Shown here: one piece after another, positions 22,070 to 36,500 of the stretch
Layout of the letters: the number at the start of each line of letters is the position of its first letter
How positions within the stretch are numbered: position 1 is the stretch's first letter
Assembly (NCBI RefSeq): GCF_024713975.1
Contig: NC_091099.1
Location: 1,694,001 to 1,758,000 of the forward strand
Reading direction: 5' to 3'
Source: Paralichthys olivaceus
Lineage: Eukaryota; Chordata; Actinopteri; Pleuronectiformes; Paralichthyidae
Length of the DNA: 64,000 nucleotides
The notes under the pieces: generated by a model
Told to the model about the DNA's origin: nothing
The model's input: only the letters and a program-made list of their open reading frames with translations
The model's database searches: none
Translations under genes and position numbers: made by a program

Positions 22070-25000
22070 TCACTCTAAGCCCGTTTCTCTTTCGAACCAC
22101 TGGAGTATCTTTTCTTTGTGCTCGCTGACCCACTGGATGTTGACTTGGATTTGCTCGACGACCTGCGTCTCCCTCATGTAAGTCAGATCGTTGTCGGCCG
22201 CAAAGCGCTGCAGCTGCACAAACAGATGGAGGATGACGGTAATGTTAGCGTGTCGCTACTCAAGCACAATGTGGAAAAGTCATTTGAGGCATTTTGTCAT
22301 AATAATAACAGAAAACGTCAATGAAAAGTCAAATATATTTCACTCATAGTCTCATTTACAGATTTTAATTGTTGTGTTGACTTGAGACGAGAATTGATCA
22401 GTCGTAAGTATTTCCTGTTCTGTTGCCAAAACCTGATTACTCTCATTATTCATCGGAGTTCAGCTCTGGTCCAAGAATTACTGAACATCAGAGCATGAAA
22501 TGTTCCTCCAGGAGTTGGAGTTAATGTGAACTCTTGTCCACCATCGTTGATGCTGGAAATACCCTGCCTCCTCCATGTTAGCAGATGGGACATGTACACG
22601 TAAAATACATTTTTCTGTCACTTTAGGTGGTTCTTGGTTTGAATGTTCATGTTATAGACACTGCACAGACTCCGCTCCGAGGCGTTTTTTCTGTCTGGGC
22701 TGTTTTGGCCTCATTTCTGATTAGAGACGAATCGTCCATCTTTATTCACAGTCTATGATTCTGCTGATCGTGGCGACTGTTTATTATGTTTTACATGTAT
22801 GTTGTGTTGCATTGTTCTGGCACTTTGGATCGTGATGAACGGTTCGTTCAGTTTGTAGGAAATAAAAAGATTTAAAAACAACAAACAGAAACATACGAGG
22901 TCACGATGACAGAAAGACGTCTGATAAGATATCAGGGTGGGCCCAGTTACTCAGTTGATAACATGTCGATGATTGGTGCGTGACTGGATCGTTTGACGTC
23001 ACAGAGTCTTGGAAAATATCACAACAATGTAATAAAACCTCACTAGTTACCTCCTCCAGTTCAAACTGCGTGGAGAACCTCCTGGTCACGGCCTCGATCA
23101 AAAAGTATTCACCCCTGGCAACGGAGAAAGAGGCGGGCACAATATTAGACGAACAAACAGCTCTCAACAAAATGTTCAAGTGAGCCCATGTGAGAAAACA
23201 GCAGGAGATCGTCCTCTTGATTTTCACCCTGCGGGGGAGCGGGTGTGTGGACGATGTTCCCAACACACACAAGAAACCAAACAAGACGTCAAGTGAGTTT
23301 TTTAAAGAGAAGACCTGCGACCTTCACAGCAGAATGAAAACGTTGACGTCCTGCAGACTAACGACAAACTCCGGAGAAAGTCCCGCCCCCTCGTGAGAAC
23401 ATTCTCCAGAGTCCATGTCTGAAAATGGTCTTTGACAGACGTTCAACAGACTCAATCACCTCGTGTGGCTGCAGGGGGCGCTGTCGCTCAGGAAAGGTTG
23501 CACGGTGTCGATTTAGATAAAAACATTATTATTCACTTTAATGAAGGAAGGTTTTTATTGCTGCTGCAGTTTAAAAAAAAACAAACCTGAACTGGAAAAT
23601 ATTCTTTTGGTGTCAGTGTTTGCTCCTGAAGTGAAACCTGTGTGTCGTGTGTATTGAAACTTTGACACTGACCCCTGCAGCTGTGTGTAACTGTGCAAAC
23701 ACTGGGACTTTATGAAGGAAAGAGAAATGATAAGCTCAGATTAAATGAGATGAGCTTTGTACCTGATACATCCTTATTAGTCTTATCTTTTATGGCTCTG
23801 GCTGTTTATTGAAGGGTTTTGACCACAGGACTCTCTCCGAGGTTTATCTGTTGTTGCTTTAACTGGTCAAAGTGTTTTTTTGAGGCTGTTCCTCATTCGA
23901 GACGGTCGAAGACAGAGGATGTGTCTCCTGAAGCTCTATGAGACAATAACGTTTGAGCTGTGAGGTGGTCCAGGTCTTTCCTGACTAAACCAACACTACA
24001 ACTTTAATTAAAATGATTAACATTATAATTTGGCTTCCTGCTGTTGTATGAACCCAAGTCTGTATATTTGCTCTTGTAGCTGTGGAATCAACACTGAGTC
24101 CAGATTAAACTTTTCATTTCTATCTCTGCAGGACATTTACCACAGAGTGTTAGCGGACCACGTTGAAGAAAAAAAAAGTGTAGGATTTCGAGAATAACGT
24201 CGTAAAGTCATAAAGTCATGTGTCATTTTGAGAGAGGGGGTATCTCAAGATCAACCTGTCTGCGTAAAATGAAGAATGTGGTCTTTTTCACTTAAACTTT
24301 ACTAAAAGTTCCACAAATAACAAAATCATTTAACTTTTGTCTCACTCAAGTATCAGAACTTGAAAATATTGTGTTTGAAATGCAGAGAGATCGAAGTCGG
24401 AATATTACGAGAAACCAGCAAATGAAATGTTGAGGTTGAGGTTCTCCAGACCACGCCACTTTGTTGACACCACACCGACACAGACGTCGGCTCTCATCAC
24501 CACGATCTCTCTCGACATCTTTGTCTTCTACGTGTGTGAAACCACTTTTTGTTTCTCTCTGTGTTCTCACATCGACTCCTCCGGACTCCCTGCTGACTTT
24601 ACACTAATGAAGAGGAGCAAACATCTGACATGAACTCCTCATGATGGGTGATGTTTCAGTGATGTGTCAGTGATGTGTCAGGTTTCTGTCCCCCTGACAA
24701 ACGCAGGTCTAATATCCACGTGCGGCGATTTTCACCAGAGTTTGTGGGAATATTCTTTGCGTTCAGTCAATCTCCAGAGAGAGAATCTAAAGCTTCTACT
24801 GCTCAGAAGATGACTCCCCATCATATGATGTCATTTGACAGACGTCAGGAAGAAATCAACTGTTCATATTATTAATAAATCAAATGACTCTAAAGAATTA
24901 ATAATGGAAAAAATTAAACTAGAACAAACAAGAAAATCGTCTTGACTTCCAGTTCAAGTCTAAACATTCTCAGATTCGTGATCAGGACTCAGGAAAACAA

Positions 25001-28000
25001 GACAATCTGTAAAAACCACCACGAGACGCTGTCCAGATTGAAACTTACGTGTCTTGGACATACTCCCAGTTTGCTCTGATAAAGTTCCAGGCCAGCGCCT
25101 GCCCTGCGGGATTCTGGGCGATGAGTTCTACGATGTATCCAACTTCCATCAAACGAATCTTCTCAGGGTCCAAAGTGTACTCCAGGTATCTGTGAGACAA
25201 AGGAGACACTGATGACTTCTTTTTGTCTTCACGTGTTTGGGATTCACCTTCTCACAGGAGAGCTCGTGATGAAGCTTTTGCATGCACCATGTTTGGCTTC
25301 ACCTGTTGAGCAGCCAGGTCTTTCTGGTGCAGGACAGAGCGATGCGGAGCTGGTCCCTCTCCGAGGTGTCGCTGGAGCTCTGAAACTTCTTCCAGGCAAA
25401 TTCCCACTCTGCTTTCCCACCGGCAGCCATGGCCTGGCAGTAGATGGCTCTGCGCAGGTTGGGATGGATTCTGAATCAAACACAAACACACAGTTGTTTT
25501 TTCTTCTTGTTGCTGTTGACGTGATGTGTTCTTCATCCGTCCTGCAGGGACGTCTTCCATCGTAATACAAATATTGAAATGAATCTGTGGATATCGTCTA
25601 CACACTGTTAGAGATGTTGAATTATCTATCACTTTCTTCTAAATGGCGAGATGAGGGCGTTGGTTTGTCCTCAGGTCTGATTTTAACTCAACGGTAGAAA
25701 TCTTTTCAACCATACACCTGGTGCCACGACCCTCTATTCCACCTTAATGCTAACAATAGTGGAATTGGATACAGACTAAATAAACCATGAACTTTAGATC
25801 ACAAGCTTAAATCTTTAAAATAAAGCAAACGATGTCTCGGATATCGACTTTTCCTCAGAGCTTCACAGTCCATGCATCAAACATCGTCTATCCTCACACC
25901 CTGAGCTCGGATAGCGACTCTTTGATTTGGATACTGCACGTGACACATCCACATACAAAAGTAAGCAAGTGCAAATGCATTGACACATAGTAACACACGT
26001 CCATACATGTGCATACAGAACATGCATGTGTGCTGAAGTGATGAGCAAATACAAATACGATGGAATTCACGTCAACGTAGAACTTCTACCAAGTGCAGCT
26101 TTAACGACAAACCACGATGCAGCGCGTTGACAACAACCATCAACACATGAGACAAAAACACGATAAAACCACACCTACCTTCACTGAGCCGCTGCTGCAA
26201 AGTAAAGCTACAGAATATAATGACAACTATTAAAATTAGACCATTCACTCAACGACAGAATCACACGTTACAGCTGATTTCAAATATATACTCATCCAGT
26301 AAAGTTTGTACATGTTGGTGCCGATTGTCATCCAATGGGCAAACATCCTTTTAGCCATCGTCACACATTCCTGGAGTTCATTGGAACAGGCCACCGACAC
26401 GGCGTTGATCTGGTTGTATCTTGGGAGGAAGCAGAATCATCTCATGTTATATTACAGATATTAAATAACGGCAAAAATAAATGGGCTTTTTAACTTTGCA
26501 GAACTTTTACATTCAAACCTTCGTAACAGACTGGTGGACAGAAATACTGAAAAAAACATCAGATGTCTCCTTGTTTTAGAAAATAGGACAAGATGGTGAA
26601 AATCTCTCTGAGGGTCTTCTGCACAATTTAAGTTATCAACTACCGGCAGATAACTTCAGATGTGTTTTGGCCTCGTGCGCGACGATAGAGGCCGAACTTG
26701 AGGCTAAAGATAAATCTGAATGATATTACCTTTATGTATGTATGTTTGTTCCTTACTGTGAGGAGTGCTCCTTCGGGACTTGGGAATGGTCCGTGTAGTT
26801 CTTGAAGAAGTTGTACAGCCCCGTGACCTGTTCCCGCAGGTACGTCTGCATGGGTCCGTACACCTCGGTGCGGTCAAACATCAGGACAAAGTACCTCAGG
26901 TTCGTCATGGCTGACTCCCAGGGAAGGTACTCCGTCTCATTGCGGAGGAATCTCGTCAAATTCAGAGGCAGAGTCACGTCGACAAGTTTGGCCCTGAGGA
27001 AAACAAAAGATCTGAGTGGCCGACGAGTCGTCAACATATTTCAAACGTATATTTTTTAAGATACAGAGAAAGACACCGAGACACCAGATCAAAATATCTA
27101 GAGTCCTTCACTCAGCTCTGTCACACAACTTCATTTCTAAGTACATGTTATTATAAAAGCTCTTCCTGGCAGACGTCCTGGTTACCATCTCATTAACTGC
27201 GGCCTGACTTCACATCGCACTCGTTCCAAAAACTTGAGAATCGTCGTGCGTCAGCTCTGAGGTTTAAACTTAATGCTGCACACAAATTCAAAAAACAGCA
27301 GATAGAAGTAAAAATCATCTTTTAAAAATCTCCTTCACAAACTCAGGGCAGCGGAAACATTTGCTTTAATTCAACTTACTTCATTCACGTGAGGTATCGT
27401 AGCTTTAAATGCTTTAATTATACCAGTTCTATGTTATTTAAATACAAGTTCATATGCTCATGTGTTTAAAATCAGTTTCTGATGGATTATTGATTCATGT
27501 ATATTTTCAGGTTATCGTGGAAGAGGAGACGTTCCTCTCATTGTCGTTCCTGTTTAGACAAAAGTTTGAATTACTTAAAAACTTCAGTCACACTTATTAT
27601 TATTATTATTATTGAAATATTGTTTATGATTATAGGAGCTGCACATTATTAGCTGAAGAGCGAGCGCTCCATCACTGGATCATCTCCTTCAGGTTCACAA
27701 CACACGGACTGAGAGGACGACATCGGGTCAGGATGTGTGGACAGAGTCGGTACCTTGCCAAGTTGAATGCATCATCGATGAGCTGCCCTCGGTTCATCAG
27801 TGGGATCCGCTGGAAAAAATCAAAATAAAAGACGAGGGAAAGAAGAAAAGAACCAAAGAAGAATTTAGTGAATGTTATATTTTATTAATTCTATCATAGC
27901 TGTCAAGAGGCTTTTTACTTGTTCTCGGTTCGTCCACCACTCTGCTCCACATCTCGGTCTAAACAACTATTTAAACGCTTTGTACAGACATTCGTGTTCC

Positions 28001-30522
28001 TCAGAGGAGGATTCATTCATAGACTCTTCATTTATCCTGTGATACTTGTTGATGGTTCTTTTTATTTAAAGATCTGTTGCTAAGAAACTGTGAACGAGAA
28101 GCGACACTGGTATTCATGGATGTTGGACATGCTCTTGTCCCCTCTGTGTGAAGTGTGGAACATGTATGGACCAGATCTTGCTGAGTTGCTGCAGGACTCA
28201 CCTCTGGGTCTTCTTCCATCTGACTCAGGAGGACGTCCCAGTTCTCCAGGTTGTAATTGACTCTGTAGTATCCAGTGCAGTTCACATTTGCCAGGATCCA
28301 CTCTCCGTTCTTGGAAATAAACTGGTCTATCCTTTCTGTTCAGAAGACAAACTTCGGTTTGAATGATTCTTCACTCACTGGAAATGTCGGACAATCTTTT
28401 ATGTGTGTGTGTTACCTGTTTTGTTGTTTTCCAACCAGATGAGAGACGATTCAGATGTGTTTGACATGACTCTGATCGGGACGTACCACCAAAGACTGAA
28501 AGGAGGACAGAAAGAAAAACAGGTTATAGTGATATATATATATATATATATATAAATATTTATAATAGGATACAGATGATTATTATATTTATTATTATAC
28601 ATTTTACAGTGAAAAACAATGATTCAAAATATACTGAGATATCTGCAGTATAGACATTGTGTTGAATTCTTTTGTTTTGCAGCATGACAGTGTTGTGCAG
28701 CTCATAGTTAGAAACCGTTGCTTTAGAACACTCCACATGTCAACAGTATCACTTGGGACAACATGGACGAGTCCTTTGTTTTTGTTGTACGTCAGCCGTC
28801 CCCAACAACCTGCCGTGTCCAGGCAAATCAACAGTTTCCTTTTTTTTTTAACTTCAAATTGTTCCTGTCTGCTCTAAGTCGTCACCGAACAATGGATGGA
28901 AACACCTTCACTGACCACTTTCCCTTGTTTCGGGGTTTCTTAGTCACAGCTCTCTTAGTGTTGTTGTCTTACACTGTCGACCTGTTCGAGTCTGTTTCTC
29001 AGTTCAACAGTCGTCTCTTTCTTTCTCAGGACATTCCAAATTGTTATTCTGGCTACAAGCAACATTGTGAAATGGCTCAGATCAATTTCCCCCCTTTTGT
29101 CTGCTTCAGAATGTTTCTCTGCTTCTCGCTCTTCTCACAGAGACTGTAAAGTTTTGCGTGTTGGTTTAAAAAGTCGGTTTCCACAGTCAGAAAACTCAAA
29201 GCTCAGACCAAAAGTGCACATTCAGAGCAATATCTGGACCGGGTTTCAGTATTCCTAAAGTCTTATCTCATGTTCATCTCCTCGATCTTAAACCCGGTTG
29301 TCTTCAGCGATCAACAGAAACTGGAGGCGACTGTTCTCACGACGTTGTAAAGTGATGATGTCACCTGACGACAGATAAACGTTTCAACTTTGGTCTGAGG
29401 AGAGAGAGAGAGTGGAGGTAAATCCAAGCACTCATTTCATTCTGAGGGAGGATTTTCTAATCACAGTTCATATTATTAATAAAACATATGAACGTTATCT
29501 AAACTGACCACAAACGGAAACGAACTTTGACGCAATTGTCACACTTCTGTCTCATACTGACGCCTGACACTGAATTATTGCTAAACCTGCACAAACAGTT
29601 TTTATGTTCACGTTACATCTAGTCGCTGTAGTCGCCGACTTTGTGTGTCTGCTGTTTGGTGCAGTTGGTGTGCATTGATGGTTCTCCATCGAAATCCGCC
29701 GTCCACTCTGGAAATTAGGCGGGACTGGATCAAAACGGCAAATAAATCCAAAACAATTAGCTGAAAGATGCTAGAAGAGGCTTGAAGGGTTGATAAATGT
29801 AGCTCTGCTTTCTAAAATGGAAACTGTGGGGCCCAGCACTAAACCTTGTGGGACTCCACATTCAGAGTTACGTTGTTTTTTAAATAATAATTTAAACCTC
29901 GTGCAAACTATCACTCTGACTATGATTCAATGCGTCATGTTCACGTTTTCGTTAAGACTTTTACAGGAGGACGATTGGAAAACACACGTGGGAGTAGATC
30001 CAACATGTGAAGCTTATTTAACACTGTAAACATCATTTTACTGATCTTTAGCATCATCATCGGTCGTAACAAACTGTGAAGTGATTTGCTCAAAGAGATC
30101 GGTCGAAGCATCACTGTGTCTTCAGCTCAAACCTCGATTCAGAAGAGTCATTGAACAGGAAGTGCTTCTGGTAGACCTCTCCGCTCTTCGTGTCGATGTT
30201 GATGACGGGATAGCCAATTTGTTTGGTCCATTTGTCCATCACCACCTTAACCTGGGTGTAACCACCATCCTCATCTACGACCTGAAAACACGCCACATGT
30301 CAATCTAGATTTACCACGTACATACCGCAGCATTAGCAACAATCATTCAGACAATAGCGTGAACATATTTGTCATCTCAATCAAGGGATGCTGAAAATTA
30401 GCAATGGAGAGTTCGTTAAGAATCTGGACTGAATTGAGGATTTAACCTTTTGTATATGATCCCACAGGTCATTCTGGTCAGTGTTCTTATAGCTGAAGTC
30501 CCAGAGGTACTTCTGCAACACA

Positions 30523-30563
<41 letters not shown>

Positions 30564-33500
30564 TGTAGTTATTAAAGTTTCATCATGCATTCTGAATAAT
30601 GAATTCCCTGAGGAAAGTTTGTATTGAGAGTTTATTTGTTTGATATTCCTGCACCTGCCGTCTCCGTCATAAACTCATGTTCTGCTCTCTGCAGGAAACA
30701 AACAAAACGCTCTCACTGAAGATTGTGAACTGTGTCTTTGTGTTCTCCCTTTGCCACAGATTAAAACCAGATGTTGGAATGTTTGACCCCGGAGACACAG
30801 TAATACCATGTTATTGTCAACAAATTACAATTTTGATATATGATGAAATATTTGTCCGCTGACGCTCAAATAACGTTGTGTAACTGAGGGCACGACCATT
30901 CCGATCTGGGAGAGGGCTTTTGATGGATTACCAGGGAATTGAGTGCAGAGCAGGGCTGAGGGTTCCCGTCTGAACGCTGACAGCTCACCGCAACCGCAAC
31001 CGCGCAACCACACAGAAACCACGCAGAATGCATCCGCTCGACTGTGTGACATCTGCAGTGCATGCTCGAGGACTAATGATGTGAGGACGAGTCACAGCAA
31101 ACAAACACGGCAACAAGCCACAAACGTGCTGCAGCGACTTATTCCCAGAACCAATCAGAACTCTCTCTGTGTTGTGACACCACCTGTTCTGAAGAAGCCA
31201 CGAAGCAAATCAATCTGCTGAAGGAAGGTTTGCGTCTCCGAACAGGAAGCGACGGAGCTCCTTGGATTCAGAAACCCTTCGGTTGGTACCAGGGTTTCAC
31301 TATATTACAGGGTGTTCATGCGATTTCTGACGCGGAAATTCTTTTTTACTTTTCTCACTGCCAATTAAAGCATCTAATTATAAAAACTTTGGTGTGGTGG
31401 TTTGGTTCCCCACCCATGTCGTATAAGTCATACTTTATGGTGAAAATAAAAAAAAGGCTTTGCCAGGACTCTGCAGAGCTCGTTAAGTTCATTAAGACGA
31501 CTTTATATGAAGATGGATAACATGGAACGTGAAGCCGAATCCTCCTGATCGCCCCCTGGTTGCTGGCTGCAGTATCACACATAGATTTAGTTTAATTTTT
31601 CATTTCTCTGGTAAGTTCGGTTTTCATGAACCCCGACGAGCAGAATGTGTTTTCACGCTGTGTCTATGTTTGTTTGTTTGTGAGCAAGATTACAGATGCG
31701 GTGTGCGTCGGAGAAGAAGCCATTACATTTTGGTGCAGATCCAGGAATCTCTTTTTCCTTTCCCAAAGGAACAAGTCATGGGTTTAAAAAAAACCCGGCA
31801 CATTTAGGGGACAGATATCTATGAGTGTGTGTAATTTGGTGCAGCTTGGTTTAATTTGAGGGCCTTGACGGAGGCAAGAGCTCAACTGAGGGACGTTCTA
31901 GGAAGTTACTTGAGTGGGTGAAAGTTGATAATTACAGCTGAGACTGAAACTGTGGTTTTAATGTGCAAGATGGCAGCTGCACCTGTATTTGGGATATTTT
32001 GGCTTCATTTTTACACAGCGGGAGGAAGTAGAAATGTGTCCATGGAGCCTGAGATGTACTAACACTGTTTGTTCGGGGACGTTTCTAAAGATTTCAGCTC
32101 GACTTCAGCCGATCTGAGAGGACGTTAAAAGTTATTTCTTACTTTGACTCCTCGGTCAAAAATGTTTTGACCCACGATGTCTGCCAGCAATCTCAGCAAA
32201 AGGGCCCCCTGCAGAGTAAACAAATACCAGAAGCATGTGGACATCAGTACCCATCGTGAAAGAGATTAAGAAATATAAACATCCAGTATAAAGTCAGAGC
32301 TGTTTTGATGTTGCCTCCGTGGCGGTGTGACTCCGTACCTTACTGTAGGTGATTGAATCAAACATGTTCATGATCTCAGAAGTTGTCTGGATTTCTTCCT
32401 GCGGAGGAGTGAGGGGATGTGATGAGGCCAGAGCGTCCTCCGCGAACGCCTTCTGCAGGTCTTTCATGATAATAATGTCTTTCTGCAGGAAACAAACACA
32501 CGTGGTTTGTAGTTGTGTTATCTTGTGTTGCCTGCCGTGAAGCACTTTGTTGTTTGTGTTTATTATTATTATTACATGTCGCACGACTCCCACGACTTCG
32601 CTTATTTGCATCAAGCTCCGTTTTCGGCACATTTATAAATTACAAGCTGGAAAGCTTAGTTTTCTTTCCTCCACCTGTCAACTCACCATTTTGAATGACG
32701 GCTCGACGGCATCCATTGCAAAGTAGGTCATGTAGCTGGCAAAGCCCTCGTTCAGCCAAATTTCATTCCACCATTTCATCGTCACCAGATTTCCAAACCA
32801 CTGTCAAAGAAATGGGAATAAAAATCATCAACACTCTCGTCTAACGCTTCCTGAATCCATTCACAGGAGAACACAGATCACAGTCAGGTCCGTGATCCGT
32901 AAGAATGATCTCACATCATAATAGTTTTGGTCACAGGTGAAAACACAGAATTCCTCTTCCTCTAACCTGATGAGCTAGTTCATGTGCAATCAGAGACGCG
33001 ACCGTTTCCTTGTGCAGAAACGAGGACACCCCCTCCTCAAAGAGCAGAAGTCCCTCCTGGTACGTGACCAGTCCCCAGTTTTCCATCGCAGCAGGGTTCA
33101 AGTCTGGCAGAGCGATTTGGTCTGAAGGAATCACAAAGATGTGGACAAATGTTACAACCGGCTGAGAACAATCAACTCAAACTACCTCTTCTACGGTGAA
33201 GGACAAAATACTTAGAGCAGAGGAAGTACACACATTAAGGGAAACACACTTTGAATCCAGGAAGACAGAGGGAACAGACACAATCACACGGAAAATTTGG
33301 GGTCAAGATCCCAAAATTACAAAAAAAGTTTTACAAAAAGTTTTGTAGCTGTAACTTTATCATGTGATTTCAGGGAAATGGAAACGATTGTGCAGCTTCT
33401 GAACGTCTCAATCAGCTGATGGAGCAGAGTCAGGCTCCATCCATCGAAAACCTACATCGATGAGCCCTGACTCAAATAACGAGAGGTGAATATGTTCTCA

Positions 33501-36500
33501 ACAAAACGAGAGGAGGAGGAGGAGGAGGAGGAGGAGGAGGAGGAGGAGGAGGAGGAGGAGGAGGAGGCCATGACCCTTTATTTGTGAGTGTGTGTGTTTA
33601 ATCCTGGGTCATATGTTAATTGTCTTACACAGCTTTTTCAGCGGGTTGTCAATTCCAAAGTAATTCTCGTAGAACTGGAGTATCTTCCCGGTGATGTTGG
33701 CTGCATATTGAGCGTGTCCTGTTGCGATGGCCTCGGGACGAGCAAACGTCTGCAGGAGAAAATCACAGAGGAAACGTAAAGCAAACGAGGGGCCAGCATT
33801 TTTTTTATTTCAAACTACATTCTATTAACTCCAACTTTATCAACAAAAAACAAAACTGTAGGAGCGAAATATTAAATTCTTCTCACAGGTCAGGAAACAT
33901 GAATATGGGTTCGTGATTTCTGTTCATTGTGCTGAACGGTATTTTAATATAAACCACTGTCTGGAACGAGTTTAGTCAGCAGACCTTAAATTTCCAACTG
34001 TTTGTAGAAGAATATTTAAAAAGTTTATTGGTCGACACCATAAAAACATCTAAATATAATTCACCTAGAATACTAATAAACCTACTTTAATGTCCGCTCG
34101 ATGATGTGGGGAGGAAGCTGACGTGAACTCTGAAACCACGATGGCAAACAGGTACGTTGACATCTTCGGCGTCGGATTGAAACGAGTGCGCTGCCACTCA
34201 TTTTCTATGGGTTTGGTGTCTGAGACGGTGCAAAGGAGAAAAGCCGAGATGAGGACGGACGTCTTTGATTTTGTGTTCACATTTATCTTGAATTGCGATG
34301 TGACCAGAGGAGTTATTGTCCATGATCACCTGAGTGTTTGTGGTTTTTTCACCTATTTTTTCACCGTTTGCCAGAGCAAAGGTGTCTTTCCTGTGGATGA
34401 TGGCGACGTTAAACACGGCCTTCATATCCGGCTCGTCGAAACAAGGAAACACTCTCCTGGCAGACGTCGGCTCCATGTTGGTGGCGGCGAGATATCTATG
34501 AAGACAGATAAGGACGGTCAGTTAGTGCATCAGGTTCATTAACTGAAGGAACACGAGACACAGGAGGTGGGATTCAGACTTTATAAAGAACATGTGGTGT
34601 ATTCGTTTCAATTGATGAACTCTGATAATGTCACTGTGTGTCTGTAACACACACAGGAAGCCAGATGCACGTTTGGGACCAACAACAGCTGAGCAACATC
34701 ACAGATTCCACAGTTTGACTCTATGAATTTAAATGAATGTAGAGAAAAGGAGAAAGAACAAAACACCAGTGAGAAGGGACTGAGGGAATATTTTCCTGGA
34801 ACAGAACTGAATATAAAGAAGATTTAACCCACACGAGCACAATGTGTGGGCCGTCGTTACAAAAGGATCAGTTACAGCGACCTGACAAGACCAGGACACA
34901 GAGAGTCCTGGATTTCACAAACAGACAAATGAACAAAAGCCAGTCTGTCCTGTGTTAGTGATAATAATGATCGTCATCATAACAAGAAATAAACCTTTAC
35001 GAGTGGAAAATGAAAAACGGAAGGGAAACGATAAGAAACTATTAAAAAGCAAGAGAAGCGAAGATGAGCAAGATGAAATAAAACATGTCAAATGATTAAA
35101 ATAGACAGAAAAAGGAGAGAGTGTCTTTCGGAGAGATTTTAAAGAGGATAAGGAGGTTGACAGACGGGTCTCCTCAGGGACACGGTAACGCAGAGTGGGG
35201 GCGCTCTAACAGAAAAGGCCTCAGCCGGGACGGTGGAGAACAGGATCTTCTCTGACGGCCTCAGGTTACGACCCGATGGATGTTCAAGTGTGGATGTTGC
35301 TGTGAAGTTTGGTTTTAAGTTTTTATTCGATGATATGAAAAGCTTCATTTTGAACAACGGGCAGTGGAGACATGTCGTCCATCTTTATTTACAGCCTGTG
35401 GTCGGTGTGGTACAAACAGAGAGTCCAACAAGTAGAATAAAGGAAGGAGAAGAGAAACACGAGCGTAGAAGACGAACAGGGCAGGACGAGGACTCAGAGA
35501 CACAGGGCGGGGCACACAATCACAGAATCAAGAAACACGACAAGACGGGAAGAGAAACAGGGAAGAGACACAAGGTAATAAACTGTGCGTCAGAAAATAA
35601 TCTGAGAAACGAGTTTCCAACGGGGGAAATTCAACGGAGTCGGAGCAACGACTGGAACGCCAACGAAAAAAACGTTGGTACATGAAATTCATTAACATCA
35701 TTTTAAACTCAACAGAAGCTTCTAATGTGAACTGGTCAAATGTTTAATTTGCAAACTGCACGTCTCACAAGCACCGAACACCACGTTGTAGATAACACAG
35801 TTTTTATGATTCACATTGTAAATGATTATCTGCCGGTCTCCCCCGATTCTGTTTCCCTGTTCTTCACTATCATGCAAATATAGAGAAGAGGAGTCATGAA
35901 CACACCGACGACAGAACAGACGATTCCTCAGTTTGGTAAATGGGACGTCTGGGAAAACAAAAAAAAGACAATCTAGATATGATTTATGTTTTTTGGCTAA
36001 AATCAAACTTCACTTAAAGTTTATTTTCCATAAGAACTAAAACGTCTCAGGATTCTTTACCAATGAATAAAGCTCTCTGAGTGATCAGTCACGTTATTTT
36101 AAACTGTCAGTCCCACGTCAGATTATCTTAATTTATTCTCTGATAAATCAAAGAAAATGTCAACAAACACCTGACGTCTCAATGTTAAAGAACAAAATCC
36201 TCGATCTGCCTCCTGATCCGTATTCAAACCAACATTTCCTGAGTTCTTTCCTGACGACATCCTTCCACCAAGTTTCACGATCATCCGTCAAGTTTTTACT
36301 CAAACTGTCAAACAGATTCATCTGACAGTTGTTTCATTTCTCTACAGACACCAGGACATGCAATGAGCACAAATTCTGCTCAAAGAAATTTTAAAGCTTT
36401 AAACTTTTACTTTACCTCACTGTGTTCATATAACCTTCCTCCTCAGAGTCACCTTCTGAATACGTGCTGAGGTACAGCCCCTCCAGATTGTCCGTCATCT

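Noticed and set aside
26283-26311. Extending the anpep exon at 26312-26419 through LYWM to a GTATAT donor
   Set aside because: That junction puts the next exon out of frame; using AACAT then GTACAA keeps phase and restores the conserved IHPNLR block.
34123-34542. 139-codon plus-strand frame
   Set aside because: Antisense shadow of two anpep exons (34086-34219 and 34353-34495) that read clearly on the minus strand.
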